Part shown: piece after piece, positions 21,641 through 31,105 of the stretch
How positions within the stretch are numbered: position 1 is the first letter of the stretch
How the letters are laid out: every line of letters begins with the position of its first letter
NCBI GenBank assembly: GCA_028673005.1
Contig: CM054114.1
Coordinates: 124,711,307 to 124,775,306, forward strand
Direction of reading: 5' to 3'
From: Tanypteryx hageni
Taxonomy: Eukaryota; Arthropoda; Insecta; Odonata; Petaluridae
DNA: 64,000 bases
The notes under the pieces: model-generated
The model's database searches: none
What the model was told of the DNA's origin: nothing
What the model saw: only the letters and a program-made list of their open reading frames with translations
Position numbers and translations under genes: made by a program

Positions 21641-22344
21641 GACGATATTGAACGGAATACAACATTTTTTTCTTTTATTAATGCTTCCAAAAAGCGAGCA
21701 TTCCTTCCCTCGTGGGAAACGTAACCTACTTCGGAACAAGTGCTCGAGGAAAAAATTTAAAAAAGGGAAAAAACAAAAAAGAGCGAAATACAAGTTTTTG
21801 AAAATGAAAATAAAAAACTTTCGCGCGAATGCTTTTGGTTAGGTAGAAGAAGATGGATGACCAATTTCTTCATTCCGTCCCAGAGGGTTCCAAAAAGAAA
21901 CTCTCCCCCTCCACCTTTCACCACACCTGTGTCGCAACAATGAAAAGGGATGAAATGGACGGGAAAAAGAAGCGGCGAGCGTCCCAGATATTATCCCACT
22001 GTGGGCGAGTAACCTTCGAAGTAGAATAGATGTTTTTTTTTCAAATGAGGCGTGAATCGGCCAATCAGAGCGAGGAAAAGACCGCTCCTTTTTTGCCGAT
22101 TTTTTTAACGGTCCAATGGGTAGAGAGAGGGACAATGTCCTTCACCTTCATTCCGTATCGCCGAGTTTCGAGATATAGGCTACTATATATTTCCGCTCGC
22201 ATTTCCGGCACGAAAATGCATCAGTTAACAGGCAATACGACGACGATTATAAACATAAAACAACAATAATAAATGGCCAACTTGTATTTTTGTCTGTCTA
22301 ACCCTGTTGTTGTAGCAACGAAAACAAACAAACCATAGAAACCT
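21641..22344. other. Unassigned interval
   Basis: ttggttaggtagaagaagat at 21836-21855 resembles a LINE 3' end phrase seen at 32680-32705 and 56408. No gene recognised. Confidence 0.3.
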
Positions 22345-22971
22345 AGCTCATCTAACAATAACAATAGGCAACTTCTGTCCCTTAGTGGCTCCCTCTGACA
22401 CACTATAAAAATACGTATAACTCGATAATGGAACTTTTGATATTTGGCAAGAAAGATCGATTCACATATTGTAAGATGATGACGAAAAGAAATTTCTAAA
22501 AAAGTCCTAGGTTCGATTCCAAGGTAGGCATTTCCATTTCCCATATGATAACACGTAAAAATCGACTTTTTGACTTGTAGGCTTTTATTCTTTTTGAGAT
22601 CTAAATTAGAAATAATTAACCTATGATCTTCGAATTTTATCCCATTTTAAAGAAAAAACTATGAAGTTTCTTATTCTATTTATCTTTTCCCGCATACTGT
22701 TCGAAATTCCTCATGTTAAACGTTTAATTCACATATTTTAGGGGAATCTTGCCTTTTTTAACGGGTTGTTGCCATGCCAACCCATTACATTGTAAAACCT
22801 CGAAATCCTATTGTTATTTCAATCATTATGGGTGAAAGCGTGCTTTGAATGCTCTTACAATTAGTACGAGAGAGAGGGGTGAGAAATTCTTTTCATAGCA
22901 ACCAATGTAAACAACATTCGTTGCTTTATTTACGAAAAGAATTACATTTGAATGTATAGCTTGAATCATTC
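22345..22971 (+). repeat. Dispersed repeat R1, copy 2
   Basis: Collinear with 9790-10426. Bases 22523-22971 match the first copy without indels and with one mismatch seen (ctatttatc against ctaattatc). The 5' part is clearly more diverged. B-box-like ggttcgattcc at 22510-22520. The 3' limit is ttgaatcattc, as in copy 1, but the following DNA differs. Confidence 0.85.
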
Positions 22972-23459
22972 GCATATTAAAATTAGGTACTTAGAATCAT
23001 CGTAGGAGTTTAAAACTTGAAACAACGAACGCCTCAAAGAACGAAAGTTTGTTTTCCTGCCATCCAAAGAAAGTCAAGGTATATTTACGTTCATTTTTTA
23101 TTTCACAAAAAACTTTCCCGTTGAATTTCAACGGGCATCTCCCTAGTCTATTAATAGTAATCGAAGATTGAAGAAGTTGGACGATGTACAAATTCTTGGT
23201 TTAACGTATGATCGCTCACTATCAGTTATCGCGATGATAATCAAGATCTTATGATGCATTAAGAGTGAAACGGAGTCATTGGAATAGAGTTGGAACATTT
23301 TCGATATTTTCATTTCTTATAACAACTTCTGCGAACATGCTTTATTGACCTACGAGTCAAGTAAAATTTGGCATTTTTCCCCCAAGTCTTATTTGATGAT
23401 CAGTGTTACAAATACGGACTATTTTAGATTTTAATGAAGGCAGGCTCTGTTTGTTATCC
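22972..23459. other. Unassigned interval
   Basis: AT-rich, no gene or repeat recognised. Confidence 0.4.
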
Positions 23460-23541
23460 TGCTTTTTTATGTGATTCTGTCGATTTTTTATTTTTTAACG
23501 AATTTTAATGATGTTCCTTTTACATTTATTTTCAGGTGAGT
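23460..23541 (+). promoter_or_regulatory. Strong 3' splice site fused to a 5' splice site (recursive-splice-type signal)
   Basis: A long pyrimidine-rich tract with no AG dinucleotide for about 55 bases ends in ttattttcag (23535) and is followed at once by gtgagtaa (23536-23543). Juxtaposed 3'/5' splice sites of this kind act as ratchet points in long introns of insects. The same 11 bases, caggtgagtaa, occur at 60668-60678 on the same strand with an equally good tract. Confidence 0.55.
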
Positions 23542-23610
23542 AAACTGACGGTTCATCGGTCAATGCGGTATCTCCGCAGATATTTAGAGGTGACAGCCGG
23601 GACGCAAGTT
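23536..23610 (+). CDS. Candidate 75-nt internal exon (or recursive-splice exon)
   Basis: Between the acceptor at 23535 and a good donor gtaagt at 23611 lie 75 bases, a multiple of three. They are open in frame 1 only (25 codons, beginning VSKLTVHRSM and ending EVTAGTQV); the other two frames meet stops at once. The translation is basic and not recognised as any family. It could be a phase-0 cassette exon, a recursive-splice exon whose second donor aids exon definition, or chance. No neighbouring exon was found within the window, which would make the flanking introns very large. Confidence 0.4.
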
Positions 23611-23611
23611 G

Positions 23612-24112
23612 TAAGTCGCTCTTTAAAAATTTTGGGTTGTACGTATGATTATAATTGAATCTGTTCTGTTTTCGCTGGATGAGTTGGGGTGAAAAGAAAG
23701 AGCCGAAGGTGGAAATATTTCAAATTTCTTCTCCGGGTCTCTTGTAGATCCCAACCTTGTCTCCATCTTTTTAAAATACGTACAAGAGTTGAAAGGTGTA
23801 CCTACTCCATGTCAAGGAGTACAGGCAGTTTTCAAATGCGTTAATCGGATTTATGTTTACATATATGAAATTCGGTGCAAAGTCAGACGTTTTCATAATA
23901 TTTTTTTATTTTCTTTGAAAACTCGAGTGTTCACATTTTTAAATATTCAACAGTTAGTCTCCTTAGCAACCATTGGTAAACTGGGTGTTTATCATTGAGG
24001 AGATACGCATAAAAGCTCATTTTGACTCTTGTATAGAGACAATTTATAATTCATTCCTAGTTAAAAAAACTTTTAAAAATCAAAGAAATGTCGGATTTCT
24101 ATAAAAGTATAA
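23612..24112. other. Unassigned interval
   Basis: No gene or repeat recognised. Confidence 0.4.
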
Positions 24113-24251
24113 TGTATAGAATGATAAATCTTATGAATCAGAATTCTCCAAAAGCCATAAAATGGCTGTGAAAACAAAATGGCTTTTGGTGAACTCTGAT
24201 TCATCTGTTCAATCCTCGCCAGGCTTGGCAGTTCTTTGTATAGAATGATAA
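24113..24251 (+). mobile_element. 109-bp hairpin insert flanked by perfect 15-bp direct repeats
   Basis: tgtatagaatgataa occurs at 24113-24127 and again at 24237-24251. The insert (24128-24236) folds: the left arm atgaatcagaattctcc with aaaagccataaaa pairs with the right arm ttttggtgaactctgattca (24133-24204). A B-box-like tgttcaatcctcgcc follows. A 15-bp duplication is what LINE-driven retroposition leaves, so this looks like a retroposed small RNA or a very short SINE. Confidence 0.6.
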
Positions 24252-25618
24252 CTTAATTAACTTGATCTATTTCTGTGTATTTAGTGAGAAAATTGTCGGT
24301 AGTATAAGGTACTTAAGGAGGTACACGTTATAACAAGATTTCAATGTAGGGAAATTGAGAGATAGGGAACAAGGAAAGTGGGAGCAAGTAGATGGGGGAG
24401 AGAAGAGAAGTATGGGAGTTGTAGGTAGATCGTACCACCAACGGGATTGAGTGAGGGAATACGATAGGGGGCGGATTGCCTCGTCCTAACTGCTCCTTTT
24501 AAAAGCTTCGCTAAACCGCCGCCAGGGGGACACAGATGTTCTGTAAAAAAGGGGGAAAGGGGGGTATGACGAACAGCTGCTTTTATTTTGCCCCTGCGGT
24601 GTTCTGCGATCCCTGAATAATGGGGGATGCGGAGGAATATAAACGTACGAGAACACGTAAATGACGGCGCGGAATCGTCCGCTAGGTGCGCTGTAGTCGG
24701 TGGAGCAAGGTGGGAGAGAAGATGGGGAGGTTTCTGTTTTTTTTTTTTGCTTAAGAGGATTTACGTGGAGAGGCGTTCGAAACCCCTTTCACGGACGATC
24801 GCCGGGTAAATGGGAGGGAAACGCTACGCGCGCGCGGTGTTTTGTTTTCGTTTTTTCTTCTCTTTAATCCTTTATGCGGGGATGATTCGACGAGTTCGTT
24901 CGAACACATCTTTAAGATCGGAAGAGAATATGATTAGACAAACTGTTCCAGCCGTTCCAAATCATAATTTTTTATTATTTTTTTTTCATTATCATTTTAA
25001 TACTATTTTATTGTTTTCTGATTATTTTGTTATTGCCACATTATTGTCATTTATTAATATTCCATAGATATTTTATTATTTACTTTTTATTTATGATTAA
25101 AATAAGTGGACGGACGTTTCTACCGATTGTAGATACACATTTGATTGAGTTGTGGAATGTCATTTCTTCTTCTGAAATATTTAAAAGAAAAAGTTGCACT
25201 TAAAATCAATTTTAACATGTAACGTAAATTTAAGGAGTTATAAATCCAATGAATCGATTCGATTCTATCTTGGTAGGTTGACACGTGAAGTAAACTGAGA
25301 TACAACTTGAGAACTATTTATCGTTGTATTCGATTATCAGAACTTATCACAGGTTTCAACAAAGACCGTTAGAAAAAATAAATGCAAGTGTAGTAATATT
25401 TTAGCAAAAAAAACAAATGAAATAGAAATCTGTTTTATGGCAACCGAGAGAGATTACATTATTTATATGCCTATTGATCTTTGGAATGCGACCTTAAAAA
25501 GGAAAGGATGTGACAAGAAACGTATCTATTTTGGATTATGAATCAGCCATCTTTTGGTTTCTCTAATATTTTACGTACATTTTCTCATTTATACGAAAAC
25601 CTTTAAATCGAATCGTTC
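24252..25618. other. Unassigned interval with GA-rich and CpG-rich patches
   Basis: 24340-24420 is GA-rich and 24480-24900 is CpG-rich with a poly(T) run. Frames here lack protein features. No gene recognised. Confidence 0.35.
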
Positions 25619-25785
25619 GAATCGATTCTTGCGATTGATCGCAACGATTGAATCGATTCATTCGGTTAATCGAGACAATTGAATCGATTCGTACGATTAA
25701 ACGCAACGAGTGAATCGTTCAGACTTTCGATTAATTGTAACGGACGAATCGATTCATCGATTGAATTGAATCGAATCGGAATCGG
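25619..25785 (+). repeat. 31-bp minisatellite with GAATCGATTC cores
   Basis: Units start at 25619, 25650, 25681, 25712 (34 bp) and 25746. Each opens with gaatcgattc or a one-base variant, followed by a variable middle such as cgattgatcgcaacg. The core is palindromic, so sites recur about every three helical turns. Confidence 0.85.
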
Positions 25786-26330
25786 CCATCCCTTTGCCGT
25801 AACGCTACGAGGGGGTGTGACGTAAATCATCGCCTCGAAGATTTCTCCGTTCGATTATTCTCTGGACACCTGACCGCGAGCGAGGGAAAGTGTAGAAGAG
25901 GGCGATGAAGTGGGGAAGGGTGGGGGGTCAATAATGAACAGGAGACGTTGAACGGGCGGAGTTGGTTATACGCCTTCCTTCCTGCATCAGTGGACATAAG
26001 GGATTTCGTGACACCGCATCTCGCCGCCTTGTGTTCAGAAACCGTAGGAGTTCACGGATTACGTAACAGATCTCGCAGCTGTCCGCTCCTCGTCATATAA
26101 AGATAGATCCAGAGAGATACTTTCTCTCTATATCTCTGTATTTTTTCGGCTCGTAGAATCACGTCACATGACAGCGTGATAGGTAACCATGGTAACGCAA
26201 ATCCCTCCGTGTCAATAAACTGAAAATGCACAAGTCCTTTACAGGTTAAGAACATAGGTGTTTCACAGGCTTGTTAGGGACGCATCTGAATCATCGGCAC
26301 TTTTAAATTTATTTTTGTACTTGAAGTTGC

Positions 26331-26933
26331 ATTATCTGGTGCACGCTAATTCAGTCCGACGGTAAAAAAAACGTGAACTCAGTCCCGGGGGTTTCGGAAG
26401 GATATACTAACTCAGTCCCACCACGAAACAAAATTTTCCCTCCGATTTTTCACAGATTTAGGACCGTGTGTACTAACAGTAGCCTTCTCGAAATCCGCGT
26501 ACACTATGCTTGGTGAAAAATTTAACTGGAGTTTAAAGCACTCGGAGACTAAATGTTGAATAGCTATACATACACTCCAGCACTTTTATTAGGAAGCAAG
26601 AAATGTACCAAAGGTACACGAGCGTCGTCCATTATGCCGTCGACAGCAAAAAGCTGAAAAGTATTTTGGACGACTTTTAAATGTGCCATCAACGAAAATC
26701 GTATCCATGCTAACTAAAAGTTCCAAGTTTGCATCGTCAAAAAGCCGACTGTTTTTGACGCTGTCATCTATAAACGTAAATTTTCTTGTCGATTACTATT
26801 TATGCCCATTGAATTTAGAGCCCGTGCGGGGGACTGAGTCAGTATGGGCCTCTAACAACCTCGGGACTAAGCTAGTATGCGACCTTTTCGAATAACACCG
26901 TCCTGGGACTGAGTTGGTATGCAGCCGTATTAT
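26331..26933. mobile_element. Foldback MITE with reiterated subterminal ACTCAGTCCC motifs
   Basis: The left ~95 bp and right ~110 bp are imperfect inverted repeats. Each arm holds three spaced copies of an ACTCAGTCCC-like word: left at about 26351, 26379 and 26414; right as gggactgagt-like words at about 26831, 26864 and 26905. Outer ends attatctgg and ccgtattat also pair. The interior is non-coding. Such reiterated words often are transposase-binding sites. Confidence 0.7.
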
Positions 26934-27453
26934 CGTATAAGTGTCTGGATCGTATCTCGGTGTTGATCATTTGAAAAATCGCGATGATTCGGCGTGGTCG
27001 GTGGTTATTTTTCATAGATGACGGGGATGTTTAAATGTGGCGAGAAGACGATCACCAAACTGAAAATTTCGGAAGCTTTTCCGGATTTTGTTCTTATCGA
27101 TTTGCCCATAATTCAGATCAGTATCGAAATATCCCATGTACTTAACGTGTATCGGCGTAGTTAGCGGGCGAGGACGAAGCATTTTTGCATAGTATTATGT
27201 TGTCATTTAGGTTGTGTTATGTTGTATCAACGGGTAGAAGCGAGAAAATAAATTCCATGTTATTTGCTCCAAAACGAAACTTAAAGACAAAAATCATGTC
27301 AGCGACAATGCAATGCTAAATTTTCGAAGTTTTGTCGTTCGTTTTTACTAATCGAGACCTCGAATTTTCGATATTAATTCTTATACTCGAATTATCGAAT
27401 GGTCATGTTTTTGATAGATCGAAACTATTCAATCCAGCTTCACTTATTGTTAG

Positions 27454-27574
27454 AGGACAGCGGCTTGCCTTTCAGATTCCCGAGCAACTCCATCAAGCCT
27501 TGGGCGACGATCCATCTGTGACTAGCCGAGTGTTAGAATTTTTTAAGCATACAGGCCTTTTTAACAGTCTATGA
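27454..27574 (+). pseudogene. Extreme C-terminus of an RNase H-bearing (I-like) LINE polyprotein
   Basis: Reading GQRLAFQIPEQLHQALGDD then PSVTSRVLEFFKHTGLFNSL and stop. The closing pattern (L-D-P...VL-FhK-TGLh--L) is like the short tail that follows the RNase H domain in I-clade LINEs. Only about 40 codons remain. The frame continues upstream into flanking DNA by chance (to 27332). Assignment is by pattern only. Confidence 0.45.
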
Positions 27575-27707
27575 CAATGCCCTAACTATTTATTGCAAAA
27601 TATCTGAAGGACAGCAAAAGTATTTTTTATCCACAATGTAAGTGTAAGTAGCAGGTACTGGCGCCTATAACTCTAACTGTTGGTGCGCCAATAAACACAC
27701 ACACACA
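27454..27707 (+). mobile_element. Severely 5'-truncated LINE with 13-bp target-site duplication
   Basis: cacttattgttag flanks the insert at 27441-27453 and 27708-27720. The insert begins inside a reading frame, passes its stop at about 27572-27574, and ends at aataaacacacacacaca, that is a poly(A)-type signal followed by a CA tail. Target-primed retroposition explains all of these features. Confidence 0.75.
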
Positions 27708-28269
27708 CACTTATTGTTAGCGATATTTCATAATGTCTACTGAAACCGGATAAGATGCTACAAACACGGAGGTTGTTTGGCCCATATACCGCTAGCGGCG
27801 AAAATACAAATATCAAAAAAGTAAACATTTTGAAACGAGGTTTTGGAATCTTTATCGAGAAGGTTGTATTTTGATCAACCAAGAAAATTTTGTACTTATT
27901 TTTTAATTTTTTGCCTTGATTTAGTTTGTATTTTTGGTTCATGACAACCGATTGGGAATCGGGCTACTCAGTATTGGTCGAGCAGTAGTCGTCGTCCCGA
28001 AACGTTATTTTTTCGTGGGTGTGGTAAGAAGGCAAGACGAAACTCGAAATGACCGGCACGCGATTATTGTCAGCGGAGCGAAGTTCAAGCAAAAAGAAAT
28101 ACAGTATTTGTCCGAATGTAAGACGGCTCGAGTATAAGACGACCCCCCCCCCCCCCCAAAAACGGTAGTCGTAGACAGAAAAAAGTAGTTACCAGAATCT
28201 ATAAGTTATGTTTGTCCCTCACGCTCGACTCTGGCGCCGCTCTTAAAAAGAGCTGGAGAACCGAGAACT

Positions 28270-28790
28270 ATTTACGAAACTGTAGTGCTATTTTAACGAA
28301 CTTTCCGAATAGGTAGAAAATGGAAATTTGGTAGGGATGTTTGATTCTTATAGTAAAATCCATTTACGAAAAAATCCTCGAAAAAGACTCTGGTTCGACT
28401 CCAGTAGATAATTTCTGTTTCCCATAATATAACACGAAAAATCGATTTTTCAACTTACAGGCTTTTAATCTTTTGAAAATTAAAATTATAAAGAATTGAC
28501 CTACTGTCTTCGGACCTGAACCGCACTAAAGGAAAATACAAATTTAGTTTCTTATTCGTATCCTCACATTTCGCCTACGATTCGAAATCGCTCAGTTATA
28601 CGTTTAAATCATATTTATTTTAAAAATTTAAGTTTTTTAACGATATGTTGCCTTGCCGACCGTGTCATTGTTAAACCTCGAGATTGTATTCTCGCCTTAA
28701 TCCTTATTTTATATGCGTAAGGAATGCGTGCTCTGAATGGTTTAATACGAGAGAGAGAAGGAGAGAGGAAGAAAGAAAGGAGGGAGACAG
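28270..28790 (+). repeat. Dispersed repeat R1, copy 3 (diverged) with GA expansion
   Basis: Collinear words shared with copies 1 and 2: ggttcgactcca, tttcccata-taacacg, aaaatcgatttttcaact then aggctttta, gtttcttattc, ttgttaaacctcgag, gcgtgctctgaatg and acgagagagag. Where copies 1 and 2 read acgagagagaggggtgag, this copy has grown into about 60 bp of GA microsatellite. Confidence 0.65.
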
Positions 28791-28924
28791 AGAGGCAGTG
28801 AGAAAAAAAGTAAATGTTCCATAAATTAAAAATAATTTTGGTCGTATAAGAATTGTATAACATAATGTATTTCTTTGTCATACCATTTCTATTCTTCCAA
28901 AACCATTTTTACTCACTGTAACAC

Positions 28925-29065
28925 TCAATTATGTGAATTTTATATTTATTGTTTACTTTTTAGTTCATATAAAAGTTGGTTTCATTAATTTTTATTTAAT
29001 TTTAATTTTAACTTAATATTGATTCACGCATACCCGTCATATTTGACCGGAAACTACGCTAGTAT
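28925..29065 (+). repeat. Dispersed repeat R4, copy 1
   Basis: catataaaagttggtttcat, then taatttttatttaatttta, then cgcatacccgtcat and cgctagtata match the reverse complement of 47590-47740, and the middle matches 32925-32972. Non-coding. Confidence 0.6.
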
Positions 29066-29527
29066 ACTTATATGTATAAGACGACCCAATCGCAGAAAAT
29101 TTTCAGTTATGTACAGAAGAAAAAATTTCAAGATATATATTATTTAAGCTACGTCATATAGCACATGCACTAAAATGATAAACATGACAAAACAAACAAA
29201 ATACGTTATTCCATCCCACATCCATTCAGGTTAGTCCTCACTTTCCTATCACTTCCTTCATCGCGCTGGTTCCATATTATGATATCATCTGATCCATCCA
29301 TACGTAATTTTCGAAGTCATTGACCGCAAACTGTTGACCTCTTTGACCTCGCGAATATAAGACGACCTTTCATTTTTCGGATGCAAAAATTGGGTAAATG
29401 ACGCGTCGTATATTCGGATAAATACTGTTTATAGCGTTTGTTGGCACTTCCGATAGCCCACACGCAGTATACGATTTACCCTCCTATATACGAGAAGAAA
29501 ACGTGTCAGTGGAGTTATGGAAGTAAT

Positions 29528-29696
29528 TACAGTCAGCCCCAGATTTAGCGACCCCCTATATAGTGCCACACCCGCATACCGCTCATGAAACGTGAACAAA
29601 ACTTCCACATTATGATGACAGAGGTAGCATATACCTCGATTTACCGCTTGCAATGTCTGTGACGGACAAACGGCGCTAAATCGGGGTTAGACTGTA
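29528..29696 (+). mobile_element. TA-flanked MITE (family T), copy 1
   Basis: tacagtcagccccagattta (29528-) and gctaaatcggggttagactgta-type end (to 29696) form inverted repeats of about 23 bp, bounded by TA. Internal words gccacacccgcataccg and cctcgatttaccgc recur in copies at 41825-42008, 42191-42366 (inverted) and 62052-62504. Confidence 0.8.
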
Positions 29697-30164
29697 TTTT
29701 CTGTGCTGTTAGAAAAATAACACGGATAAACTTGATGAAAGATGTCAAAGAACGTCTTTTCTTTATCGACGAACTGCTCGGCTAAAACTACTGACCGCGC
29801 GGAGTGCAAACAACCGTGTTGACATATTGGTGACGTCTGAGTCTGTCTCTACAGGTTTGAGTTTTCTTTTCATGTGTTTATTTTAGATAACTCCAATTTG
29901 ATGTTCCGGAGAGAGGGTCGTTGAACGCGGAGTAAAGGAAAGAGGCACCCGGTCTAGAAAAAGAAAAACAAAATTTGTGCAGGCCAAAGAGAGAGTGAGA
30001 GATGCACAACACTCGTTTCGATTACGTTCGCTTGCGTCTCTCGTATCTCAGGGATACCACGCAGAAGTAAACAGATAGATGAGAGGGAAATGGAGGTGTG
30101 AGCGCATGACGTAATATCCTACGTAGACGTAACGAACTCGTGTGTCACATGTTAGTCTGAAGAG
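29697..30164. other. Unassigned interval
   Basis: No gene or repeat recognised. Confidence 0.4.
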
Positions 30165-30635
30165 ATAGAATAAGAAAAGGGGTGGAGGGAGTGAGGAAAA
30201 GGGAGGGAAATTGGCAAGCGGCTTTATTAAGGGTGAAATTGAGACTTCGTAGACGTTTTGTACACTTACGGAGGAAGAGGGAGGGAGAGAATGGAGAGTG
30301 AGGGAAATGGAGAGAGATGGAGGGAGAGAGGTGGAGAGAGAGAGATGGAGAGGGATGGAGAGAGAGAGATAGATAATCGTCTTTATTCGGCCGAAATTTA
30401 GAGATTTATTCGGCCGAAATTTAGAGAGAGAGAGAGAGAGAGATGTAGAGGAAAGGGTGTGAGAAAATGGAGAGAGGGAGAAATGAATGGTAAATTGGGA
30501 GAGGGAAGGATGGAAAGAGAAAGTAGGGAGAGAGGATGGAGAGAGAAATGAGGGAGAGAGGGAAGAAGGGTGAGAGAGGAGGTAAGTAGAGGGATGATTA
30601 ATGGAAAAGAGGTGGAAGGGAGAGATATTAAAATG
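30165..30635 (+). repeat. GA-rich array with an embedded 23-bp duplication
   Basis: Purine-rich on plus, with a higher-complexity patch at 30215-30265 that on the minus strand reads as a retroposon tail (tctcaatttcacccttaata). At about 30381-30428 the unit ttattcggccgaaatttaga is present twice in tandem inside pure GA repeat. Confidence 0.9.
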
Positions 30636-31027
30636 AAACGTGATCTTTTTAGAGTCCAACAAAAACTACGTAAATATTCACTTACAGCACTGCATCTCTT
30701 CCCCGCAGAAACTTACCAGTTCTTGGTAAAAATGATAGTATATTATTAATGCCAATGTTAGTTATATTGCTAATGGCAAATTTAAAATAGATGTCCAAAT
30801 AAAAAATTCGTTATACTGAAACTTCGTGTATCGACTATTCGTATATCGAGGTATTACTGTATAAGAATTAAAACTGGCATTCCTTCGCGTTGACTCGCTC
30901 ATGTACGAAGTATAGCTATCTATCTTTATGGAGATAGTTTTCGTGTTCGTTATTAAATTCGAATTAGAGATTTTGATGAAATTGCGCGTTTTTGTGGGAA
31001 TATTTTTGAAACGATAAAAAAATCTGC

Positions 31028-31105
31028 TATGACCAGGAATCGAACGTGGGTCTTACAGTTTCCGGGCGGATATTCTACCACTGAACTATTGTATCAGATT
31101 AATTC
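31028..31105 (-). mobile_element. tRNA-like SINE head
   Basis: On the minus strand: caatagttcagtggtagaat (A box, TAGTTCAGTGG), atccgcccgg, then cgttcgattcctgg (B box). A box and B box are spaced as in a tRNA. The acceptor stem is not convincing, so it is a SINE or tRNA pseudogene and not a functional tRNA gene. Confidence 0.5.

Larger units (their letters stand above)
28101..29428. mobile_element. DNA transposon with acagtatttgtccgaat ends, internally rearranged
   Basis: Left end acagtatttgtccgaatgta (28101-28120) with taagacggctcgagtataag, and right end cgtcgtatattcggataaat (29404-29423) with actgt, are inverted repeats. taagacgac words recur at 28134, 29077 and 29348. No transposase is left. 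A diverged R1 copy and an R4 copy lie inside. Poly(C) of 15 at 28143-28157. Confidence 0.65.
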
